Source: Haplomitrium mnioides
Lineage: Eukaryota > Marchantiophyta > Haplomitriopsida > Calobryales
DNA length: 39,791 nt
Reading direction: 5' to 3'
NCBI GenBank assembly: GCA_049999725.1
Contig: JBNGIS010018880.1
Span: forward strand, 39,496-79,286
Shown here in pieces: positions 1 to 8,179 of this stretch (positions are counted from its first letter, which is position 1; each line of letters begins with the position of its first letter). The position numbers and the translations under genes are program-made. The notes under the pieces are model-generated. The model was given only the letters and a program-made list of their open reading frames with translations, did not search any database and had not been told where the DNA came from.

Positions 1-2200
1 CAAAGCCATACAAGTATTCTGATGTTGTCAAGGCTTTGGAGCTTGAAAAACATGAGTGGCAATGGCTAGTAAATTACTGTTCTTTGAAAGACCCTGATCA
101 ACATCTTTACCTTTTTATCGGTGAAGGTGAAAATTTCAATTTGGGTCTACTAGTCCAAATTACCATGATCCGAGAGGGAAAGAAAGCCAACATCAAGATG
201 CTTATGCATTCCTAAGATTCAATTACCTTTTATTGTGCAAATCAAAAATGATTTGATTTTTTCAAGTATAAGAAGAGGGACATTTTTGCGAAGCATCTTC
301 AGGGCGCAAAGGAAGATGGCAAGGTGAATTATGAAATCCTTTTTCTTTTGTTTCTCTTTTTAATAAGTTGTGACTTGTATAGAATCCATGCGAGTATGGA
401 GACCTGAGGTCCATGCGAGCATGGATTTTGGAGTCCATATGAGCATGGACTCCCAAGTCCATTTGCGCATGGACTCCAAAGTCCTTGGCGCTTGGACTCC
501 CATCGTCCATGCGCACATGGACGAAGAGAGTCCAAGCGCAGAGGGAACCCATGTCTCCTTCCTCGCATGGACTTTGAAGTCCATGTGCACATGGACTGTG
601 AAGTCCATGCTTGCAAGGACTGCAAAGTCCATGCGCTTATGGACTTCTCAATCCAAGCACAAAAGGACTTCGTAGTCTAGACGCGCCTTGACAGCGAAGT
701 CCATTTGCGCATGGATTTCGCAGTCCAAGCACAAAAGGACTTCATAGTCCATGCGAGCATGGACTTCACAGTCCAAACGCGCAGGTAATGCAAAGTCCCT
801 GCACGTTTGGACTTTGATGTCCATGCGAGCATGGACTTGAAAGTCCTTACGCGCAGGTAATGCGAAGTCCATGCGCACATGGACTTCGATGTCTATGTAC
901 GCATGGAATTCAGTGTCCCCTTCTAGCATATAAATTTTTTTGTCTCTCTATAATGTTTTTTGTTTATTTTTTGTGTGCAGGGGGACAAAACTTTCAAACG
1001 TCAACTGGTTAAAAAATTGACAACATCTGCAAAAGGTCGAAGAAGCCCCTGAAGATCAAGATCAGGCTCCCACCTTATTTTCATATCCTCTAGCTTTTCT
1101 TCTCCACTGCCAAAAGGCTAGAGAGTGGACAGCAATGCATCAAAGCGGTGTTGCATCTCTTACAACTGAAGGAGTTGTAAGAGACGAGGAAGAAGATTTA
1201 ATGTCTTATGTCGATGGTCTCAACGTGACATTTTACCAAGTCCACGGAGAGGCAAACGTTCGACAATTGAAGAGCCTTGTGAAACCTAACGGTTTCACTT
1301 TGGCTATTGCTGATATTTCTTATGGTTACAACCTTAAGGAATGTAAGCATGATGATTTTGAACCCTTTTCAAAAGATGACATTTTTGACATGGTTTCAAC
1401 TTTTGCGGCAATTACAACGTCGGATTTTTGGTCCTTTGTTATTATACATTTGTTGCAAGAATTTGGCATCGTCAAGGATTGCCTTTCGGAAGTCTGTTGT
1501 GCAATCGACCACGGCATCTGGTAAGTTGTTCTTTGATTTTTTGTTTTTGATTTCTTGTTTTTACTTTTCCTGCAGTTTGGTTGCAACGTTTGGTTTGTTT
1601 GTTTTTCTTTTTACAGGGACAGAAGCAACATTCATCATTCTGGAGGTCCTTGAATCGCACATACCCACGAATATTGGACTGTGGGCTATAGGACGAAAGA
1701 AAGGAAGAGGAGCATGAGGCTTTTTAATTTGCAACCTGCTCCTTCGACTGGACTTCCTCGACAAATCATGCGTAGTATTTTTAGTTGTCCTACGGTTTAT
1801 GCTAAACTTAAACATCCAGGAGATAATGCTCATATCAATGTTTATCAGAAGCCATAGGCTCTTTATAATTTTTTTCATCGACCATTTGTCAACAGAGCAA
1901 GATTGGATCCTAGATCTTTGCTCTGGGTCTGGCACAGTCCTTGTCTGTGCTTTAAAGCTGATGCGAAACTACATCGCAGTGGAATATGATAGACATCAGT
2001 CTATCTACATTCCTCATAGGGTTTTGACGATGGCTTCCTTGCCGTCTGATGTGACTAAGTCACAGATAGTTTTTGCATACCATAGAGAACCCGTTCCTCC
2101 TAATACTACAGGTGCTATTGGTGACTCTGTCGCAATATCTAGGACTGGAAAGTCTCACTTGGACTCTCTAGCAATTGCAGATGCTCAGACTTTGGATTAA
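1..2200 (+). pseudogene. Degenerate DNA N4/N6-methyltransferase-like gene, 5' end off the window
   Basis: Three exon blocks are readable. Block 1 (1-323) encodes KPYKYSDVVK and later DQHLYLFIGEGENFNLG. Block 2 (981-1520) runs through an acidic stretch and the motif IADISYGYN, which resembles the catalytic DPPY motif (IV) of amino-methyltransferases. Block 3 (1617 to about 2200) contains NVYQKP and then DWILDLCSGSGTVL, a good match to the SAM-binding motif I (FxGxG), followed by RNYIAVEYD. Motif IV before motif I is the order of beta-type N4/N6 methylases. Junctions are plausible: donor GTGAAT at 324, acceptor TGTGCAG ending at 980, donor GTAAGT at 1521, acceptor TTACAG ending at 1616 and completing a Trp codon. 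Stops and frameshifts (near 1010, 1670 and 1854) and loss of the DPP prolines indicate a dead copy. The family call rests on motifs; the function of an intact version is unknown. Confidence 0.6.
384..912. repeat. Palindromic minisatellite, about 22 units, inside intron 1 of the methylase-like gene
   Basis: About 22 units repeat every 24-27 bp. Each is an imperfect 18-20 bp dyad of the form AGTCCATGCGNRCATGGACT; good examples lie at 744-763 and 870-889. Variants lose one arm (AGTCCAAGCACAAAAGGACT occurs twice) or carry ACGCGCAGGTAATG (twice). The array nearly fills the intron 324-980. Because units lack stops in several frames, it creates long spurious open frames on both strands. Confidence 0.9.
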
Positions 2201-2263
2201 GATGAGATCATTGCTCTCGATGAGAATAGAGCCTGAGCATCTGTTTGAACAAATTGTGTTATT

Positions 2264-2269
2264 AATAAA
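2264..2269 (+). terminator. Candidate polyadenylation signal of the methylase-like gene
   Basis: AATAAA lies about 65 bp after the last stop (2198-2200) of the methylase-like frame, followed by a T-rich stretch. Position and sequence fit a poly(A) signal, but the gene is degenerate and use is not shown. Confidence 0.4.
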
Positions 2270-2403
2270 GTATTTTTCTTACAAATTTTTATTTGCCAAA
2301 GTTTCAACTTGTTGCACTCTCAATCCATTTCAAGTCATTTCATCACGATTCAATTTGGTGCGCATAAGAATGGTTTGAGTCAATTATTAGTCTAAGAATG
2401 GTT

Positions 2404-2835
2404 TGGAGTCCATGTGCACATGGGCTTGGAGTCCAAGTGCACATGAGCTTGGAGTCCAAGTGCACATGAGCTCTTGCAATCTTTGCCCGCTCAGGCTTTA
2501 CGTTCTTGCTTAGAGCTTATGCGCAAATAACCTTTCTAGTTCTCGTTTAGAGTCTATGCACGCATAAGCTTTAAGGTTATTGTTCAGAGTCCATGCATGC
2601 ATAAGCCAAAGGGTTTTCGTTTAAAGTCTATGCGTGCATAGGCTTTAGGGTTCTTGCTTAGAATCTTGGTGCGCAAAGGCTTTAGGGTTCTAGTTCAAAG
2701 TCCATGCGTGCATAGCGTTATTGTTCACGTTTAGAGTCTAAGCCCGCATAGACTTTAGGATTCTCGTTCGGAGTCTATGCGTACATAGGCTTAATGGTTC
2801 TTTGGAATCTATGCTTGCATAGGATTTAATAGCTA
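2404..2835. repeat. Second palindromic array, about 40-45 bp period, downstream of the methylase-like gene
   Basis: About ten units carry a dyad core such as TCTATGCGTGCATAGGCTTT, separated by a spacer like AGGGTTCTCGTTTAGAG. The first three units (2404-2470) use AGTCCAAGTGCACATGAGCT with a shorter period. The core is the same palindrome idea as the array at 384-912 (TATGCGTGCATA in place of CATGCGAGCATG), but the spacer and period differ. The array sits between the end of the + strand gene and the end of the inverted - strand gene. Confidence 0.85.
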
Positions 2836-3165
2836 CAATGCTCAAAGTCTGGTTCAAATTCCATACCCGACTAGACATTCACGTTTGCCTATAATTTTGT
2901 TTCATAAAAAGATATATGTTTTATATAATTTTTGATGAATTTAGTGTATTTGCAATAACCAAAATGCTTGTTTTCTAAGGTATCTATTATAAAGAAAATT
3001 TTCAAATATAATCTCAATGTAAAATACACAATTTGTATTTCTAAAAACTGATTTTCTTTACGAAAAAAGATAACAAACGTAAAATTGATGTTTTTCAATG
3101 CCAAATTACAATAGAAACAAATTTTGACTACCAAGTGAAATAGGAACTCGGTAGTAGTTTCTAGT
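2836..3165. other. AT-rich spacer, no gene seen
   Basis: AT-rich sequence between the second array and the 3' end of the - strand relic. The open frames across it are low-complexity Phe/Ile/Lys/Asn strings with no recognisable domain. It may be the 3' untranslated region of the - strand gene. Confidence 0.4.
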
Positions 3166-4283
3166 TCAAAGTAGCAGTTGTTTTGTTCTTGAAAGGTGTG
3201 CAACCCCTTGTGCAATTGCCATTTTGCTCTTGAAGTTGAAGCTTGCACCGACTCCCGCTCTACTTCCTACTGTGAGCTGCCAGGACTTGAAGATGAAGGG
3301 ACCTCCAAAGATGAACTTGTTGGAGTGCGGGGGTGGGATCCGCTCCTCCTCAACAAGTGGTGGGGGCATAGGCTTCTTCTTGGGTAGGGCCTTCCTCTTC
3401 TTTTTCGAGGCCTCGACTAGCTCCACCTTCTTTCTCTTTTTGGCAGCACATGGTTCACATGTTGCTACCATAGTAATCAAAGCCATGTTTGGATGTAGCA
3501 CCAGCTGTTGAATATACACCCTTTGCTTGACTTTCAAAAGTTTGATAGAGATGACAAGCTTGATGAAGTCCCTTTCTACTTGCTTTGCGTTAGGGTAAGC
3601 ATTGACAAAATTAGAAAAATACTGAGAAAATTGAAGAAAAACAAAAAACGGTCAATGATATAACACAAAAAAAATTTCAAACTGTTAATAAGAGGTTCTT
3701 AGTGTTTGAACCTATAGTCTAAGCCCAAAGATGCTTGAGAGTCCATGCGCCCATTGACTCCCTAATCTATCCAAGCATGGATTTAGAAGACTATGCAAGT
3801 AGCGACTCCATAGTCCATGCGTACATGGACTCAAGAGTCCATGCGCGCTTTGACCCGTGAGTCAATGCGTGTATGGACACCGGAGTCCATGCACGTGTGG
3901 GCTCCTGAGCAACAAAAAAATTAAAACAACTAAAAAAATTTGCAAGTCTCACCTAGCCATTCTCGAAAGCCGACTACAGATACTTGGTGAGGATATCCTT
4001 TGGCTTCATCTCAATGAAGAAAATTTCCTTCAATGAAGCTTTAAACAGGGTTATCGATGATTTTGACTGCACAAGTAGCCCCATGTGGGCTATGTGCCTC
4101 TCATGATTCATCATGATTTGCATAAAAAAAACCCATGTTGAATTTTTCACCTTCACTGTGAAAAAGGTAAAGGTGATAGTCAATGTTCTTTATCGTTCCA
4201 CAACAAACTAGCCATTCGTAAGCTAGCTTTTGTGGCTCTTGAACTTTCAAAAAATCTGAATACCTATAAGGCTTTGGTTGAGC
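3166..4283 (-). pseudogene. Inverted relative of the methylase-like gene's first exon, with a basic second exon
   Basis: Read on the - strand, exon 1 (about 4283-3953) encodes KPYRYSDFLK, then YEWLV, YHLYLFHSEGEKFNMG and KPKDILTKYL. These align with the + strand copy at 1-323 (KPYKYSDVVK, HEWQWLV, QHLYLFIGEGENFNLG, KRDIFAKHLQ) and end at the same splice position: GGCTAG then GTGAGA here, GGCAAG then GTGAAT there. After an intron (3952-3622) exon 2 (3621-3166) encodes about 150 residues with a strongly basic, nuclear-localisation-like segment (KKRKKVEL, SKKKRKALPKKK) and a Pro-rich stretch. Exon 2 does not resemble the + copy's methylase exon, and no methylase motif is visible. An internal stop near 3987 and a frameshift near 4122 suggest it is dead. 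Function unknown. Confidence 0.6.
3718..3906. repeat. Third palindromic array, in the intron of the inverted relative
   Basis: About seven units of 24-28 bp with cores such as AGTCCATGCGTACATGGACT (3811-3830). Sequence and period match the array at 384-912. The array occupies the middle of the intron 3622-3952, whose donor aligns with the donor of the intron carrying the first array. Confidence 0.85.
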
Positions 4284-4746
4284 TCATTTGAAGGCATTGG
4301 CATGTGATGCAATTTTCTCGAAAATGTAAACTAGTAAAAATAGAGAGCAAAAATCTTACGAAAAAAAGTTCACAACGAATGAAAGGCAAAAAGTGGCTAA
4401 ATGACAAGAAATTGCAAAAACAACGACGACAAGAAAACAAAAACCAGAAAGTGAACTTGAGACAATGGAATGAAACTTCCATTGTTGCTTCTTTTATACC
4501 CAAATTTCAAAAAATACGTTTTCTCGCCAAAAAAATGATTCATGGAGCTCTTGATACGTAGGTTTGTATAGTGCACAAAAATGTTAGTATATAAAGCATT
4601 GCTTGTTTCATCTTTTTGAATTCTTTTTTTGTTTCCTTGACAAAAATTTCACAATTTTGTTGTTTTGTGAAATTTTCTTTAAAAATGCATCTTTTAGGTA
4701 TACTAGTAAAAGTTGAAAATATTTTCCTCAAATTTTATTTTTTTCA
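4284..4746. promoter_or_regulatory. Divergent intergenic region with a TATA-like box on the - strand
   Basis: The - strand relic and the + strand DUF7869-like relic point away from each other across this stretch. TATAAAAG on the - strand at 4498-4491 lies about 215 bp upstream of the first recognisable codons of the - strand exon. Between them is a CT-rich - strand leader. No equally good TATA box was seen for the + gene. Promoter function is inferred only from position. Confidence 0.35.
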
Positions 4747-7594
4747 ATGGCTGGAGTTTTTAAAGGTAAGAAGAGGTTAGAATTTTAAGATTTATGTTCG
4801 CAGAAAAGTGTTACTTTTGGTTTACAACTTGAGATAGTTTCAAACTGCATTTCTGAGGAAGTAAGTGATGGAATACCTACAGCGTCAAGTGTGATGGCGA
4901 GTATTTTTGGGAAAAAGATGGCATTTGTTGAATCACATACGTCTACCCAAGAAGATCGATCAAGTAAACTCTATGCGTATATAAGATCAAGGATTGAACC
5001 CTATGCGTGCATATGGTCAAGGAGTGAACCAAATGTGCACAAAGGATCAAAGAAAGAACAACTTACGCGCAAAGAATCAAAGAGGAAACCCAATGCACGC
5101 ATAGGATCCAAGACTCAACCCTCTGCACGTATTGGATCTTTATTGTCGGTCAAGCAGTCAAAGTTGAATCTTTCTTTTGACTACTCCAAGAGATCAACAG
5201 AAAGACATTCAAGTCAAAATTTCTAGACAATTGTGGACCTTTCTTCATCCTCATTAGATGAAGACCACAATGTTCAAGATCCAAATTTGTTTGTTCAAAA
5301 CATTAAAAACATAGAATCGTTGTTGTTTAAATTTTGGAGATGATTCGCTTTCACCGATGTCACCACTCAAACAACGAGTGATTTATAATCAAGTTGGACC
5401 TCTGAATGAGATTGGGAAATCTTCTTAAAACTGAATTCAATTGGAGGAATCTTCACACAATAGTTTAGGAAATGATTCTAGCAAAGAATTTCAATCAACC
5501 AACATTTCGTTGGAGCTATTGCCAAGGGCACCGATTATCTTACAAAAAACATTTCTTAATTCTCAAGATGTTGATGAAGATTTTGTTTCAGCATGGTTAA
5601 GTTCTTCCAATCTTTAAGGTGGTCTACATTCATCAGAAACTTATTTCGAAAGAACAAACAGTGTTATCGATGATGCTCAACTTCTCCAAGAAGATGAATT
5701 ATCTTCGTTGGCTGGATTTGCCTACAGATTAAATCGACCGAAAATATATAAGAATTTTTTGTGTGGGTCGAAACCCAAATGGGTAAACACTTTACATGAA
5801 AATTCTTTGCAGAAAGTCCATCATGACGAGAGCTTTGTGAAGAAAAAACTCAATCCCACATCAATTTTGAAATTGAGGAGAATTTATTCATATTGTCAAA
5901 ATAATTGTTTGTCATTGTGCAAGATAAATTTTTTGAGAATTATGAGAGAAACTTAATTTTCACAAAGCATGAAGAATCAAGATATCACATTTCAGTACGG
6001 AATACCAAGAAAAGACTCTGATGTTGACGATCAATTCACTCTACTTGGAGGTACCATTGTTTGTAGAAGAGCCTTCAAATTAATATTATTAGTAAGGAAT
6101 GATAGAATCTAAAGAATTCAAAATCTCAAAAACGTAGATCTTAGAGGCATTTTTTGGAAATAAAGAACTCTCTACTAAAGGAGTATTTGTGCGTGAATAG
6201 ACGGACAATTTTTTTTTGAAGTACATTGTGAAATGGATGGAATGGATCAAAAGAAAACATCCTATTTACACTAGCCTTTGCCACCAAAAAAATTTGATAA
6301 AGATTGTTTAGTAGGTGTTCATGTTGTTAGTACCTTAATATTCAATCCTGCTCTTTCTTCAAGGGTCTTCTTAACCTACGGAAACTTGAGAAGTGACTCC
6401 AATTTGACAGTAACGGTGGTAAATAGAATATTATATGATTTTGAAGAGCCAATGCCTCCAACTTTGTATCTTTAGTTGGACAATACAACACAAGAGAAAA
6501 AACAATTCCATCTTATTTGGATATCTTAGTCTCCTTATTGCCAAGAATGTTTTTTGAAAATTCAAGGTGGGATTTCTCATGGTTGGCCATATTCATGATC
6601 AAACCAATTAAATGTTTAGCAGATCCTCAAAACAATTGAAACGTGTCAAAGTTTTGACAATTACTAGTCTTAGCAATATGCTACAATTATCTTATAATCT
6701 TAAACCTCAGGTAACTCTTTTGATAGAAACTTGGGATTTGAAAATGTTTCTGCAACAACGACCTTCTTTGGTTCAAAGGATGCATGATATTGCCTTTAGT
6801 CAACAATTCAAGTTCAAGTTGAGTGATTTGAAGGCAAAGATTTAGAGCAAACAGTTTTCAACAGATGAATTTTGGCTACTTCTGGATGGTATTTGTCAAC
6901 TCAAATGCCTACCTGAAGTAGATAGAGAATTATTTAATTCAATGGTGATTCTTCTCAAAGCATATTCTGAAATCAAACAATCTCAAAAGGACAAAAGAGA
7001 AAGTGATACAGAGAAAGTAGTCTTTGCAATAAAGGACAACATAAGTAAGAACTGCTATAAGTTTTGTACAAATTTTGAAATTCAATGATAGAATGACTTT
7101 TTTTCGCCCAATAAGAGATGACGTAGATCCTTGAAAGAAAAAGATGAGGGTTCAAAGAAAAATTCACCTTCCTACCTTCACAACCGCCAAGTACTTATAA
7201 TGATTCTCAAAATGTTTGTCTAGGTTATCAGTTTGAGGCTCAACAAACAGAGAAAAATGTTCTAATAGAACATAGACTTTCCACACTTCAGGCAATCTAT
7301 GATAGAGTACTTAGGCCGGAAGAAGGGACTGTTAAACACAACATCAGATATAAGAAAAATTTTGGCAACCTACATGATATGAAAGCCAGAATGTTTATTT
7401 TTGTTGTTGCATCTCTCGATCCAAATGGCAGACAATTTTGGATTGCCAAAGTTCTCAAAGTTTTGTCATTTGATGAGGAAGAACCTCCAAACCCGAAACA
7501 AGTACATGTTCAATGGTTTTCTTATAAGACTCAGGATGCATTTTTCGAACAATACTTTCTAGAACAAAATAACAACAACAAAAGAGAAATGTGA
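4747..7594 (+). pseudogene. Degenerate DUF7869-like (transposase-like) gene
   Basis: Start ATG at 4747 (MAGVFKGKKRLEF, then a stop). The N-terminal third holds an in-frame 11-residue repeat. A Cys-containing block follows (SYCQNNCLSLCK, 5893-5928) and then TIVCRRAFK (about 6055-6081). The diagnostic block is NLRSDSNLTVTVV then PPTLYL, stop, LDNTTQE (6387-6500), and after a frameshift VGFLMVGHIHDQ then MFSRSS (6568-6630), then RMHDIAFSQQFKFKLSD. This layout (LDN...E...GHTH...IDQ.FS) is what I know from the uncharacterised DUF7869 family, thought to have an RNase H-like fold. A C-terminal block FWIAKVLKV...VHVQWF (7437-7520) resembles a small BAH/chromo-like module. At least ten stops and two or more frame changes show it is dead. 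Family assignment is from recalled motifs. Confidence 0.6.
4968..5142 (+). repeat. Fourth palindromic array, 33 bp period, in frame within the DUF7869-like gene
   Basis: About five to six units of about 33 bp with cores like CTATGCGTGCATATGGTCAA and a spacer like GGAGTGAAC. Because the period is a multiple of three, it reads as an 11-residue peptide repeat (for example IRSRIEPYACI, SKRKPNARIGS). The core TATGCGTGCATA is shared with the array at 2404-2835. Confidence 0.75.
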
Positions 7595-7804
7595 ATCTAA
7601 GTTACATATTGATGTACTTGATATAACACAAATCATGATTTTGTCTTTTGAAACGAAAGACAAAAACAATCAATCGTGATGTGTTTGAAGGAGATTTAAT
7701 CAATCTTATTAACACTAAGGTAGACCGTATTAATCTTGATGAATATTCTAAAGCTAAATGAAAAGAAGTTGACACAAGTGACTAAAGTCATTTAGAAGCA
7801 TTAT
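7595..7804. other. Short spacer before the first chromovirus
   Basis: AT-rich sequence after the DUF7869-like stop. Its last bases (ATTAT, 7800-7804) nearly match CTTAT after the element at 10561-10565, so this is the original insertion flank. Confidence 0.4.
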
Positions 7805-8179
7805 TGTAATAGTACAAGGATAAGGATGTTTTATTTCAAAGAAAAAAAAAGAGGAGTGAAAGAAGTGGTAGTAAGTCACTTTTAGGATTGAGATAAGATT
7901 ATTTGCTTTTGAAGTCACTTTTAATAGAGAGTCACTTTTAGGGTTGAAATTAAAAGCAACTTGTAAGTGAAGAAAAAGGTATGACATCCTCTTCTCTTGT
8001 ATAAATAGAAGGACTTCTTAGCCCCACTCTTCATTCTAGAGTTCCTCTCGAATCACTTGGGTTCTTTGGTTGCTTGGCTTTTGCTTGCACTCTTGGTCTT
8101 AGCTTGGGCCTTGAGTTGCTTTTGGTTGAAGAACTCTATTAGAGTTGACAATGAGTTCTTACTCATTTGGGTTTGGTCC
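7805..8179 (+). repeat. 5' LTR of the first chromovirus, 3' end lost
   Basis: About 375 bp, aligned over most of its length to 10186-10560. It stops matching after TTTGGTCC at 8179, where the internal deletion begins, so about 15 bp and the primer-binding site are gone. TATAAATA at 8000-8007 is the likely LTR promoter box. The hydrophobic open frame starting at 8057 lies across this LTR and is not a gene. Confidence 0.85.

Noticed and set aside
384-912. CRISPR-like array (regular repeats of about 25 bp)
   Set aside because: The repeated part itself varies, there are no unique spacers of constant length, no cas genes, and the surroundings are intron-containing plant DNA.
262-929. Several overlapping open frames on both strands with MDF.VHARMDF-like peptides
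   Set aside because: They are by-products of the palindromic array, whose units lack stops in several frames. The array lies in an intron with good splice sites.
981-2200. Bacterial contamination as the source of the methylase-like gene
   Set aside because: The frame is interrupted by introns with GT-AG junctions, is AT-rich like its surroundings, and shares exon 1 with an inverted neighbour.
1-2200. DIRS-type retroelement, because those can carry a methyltransferase
   Set aside because: No reverse transcriptase, RNase H or tyrosine recombinase motif was seen next to the methylase motifs.
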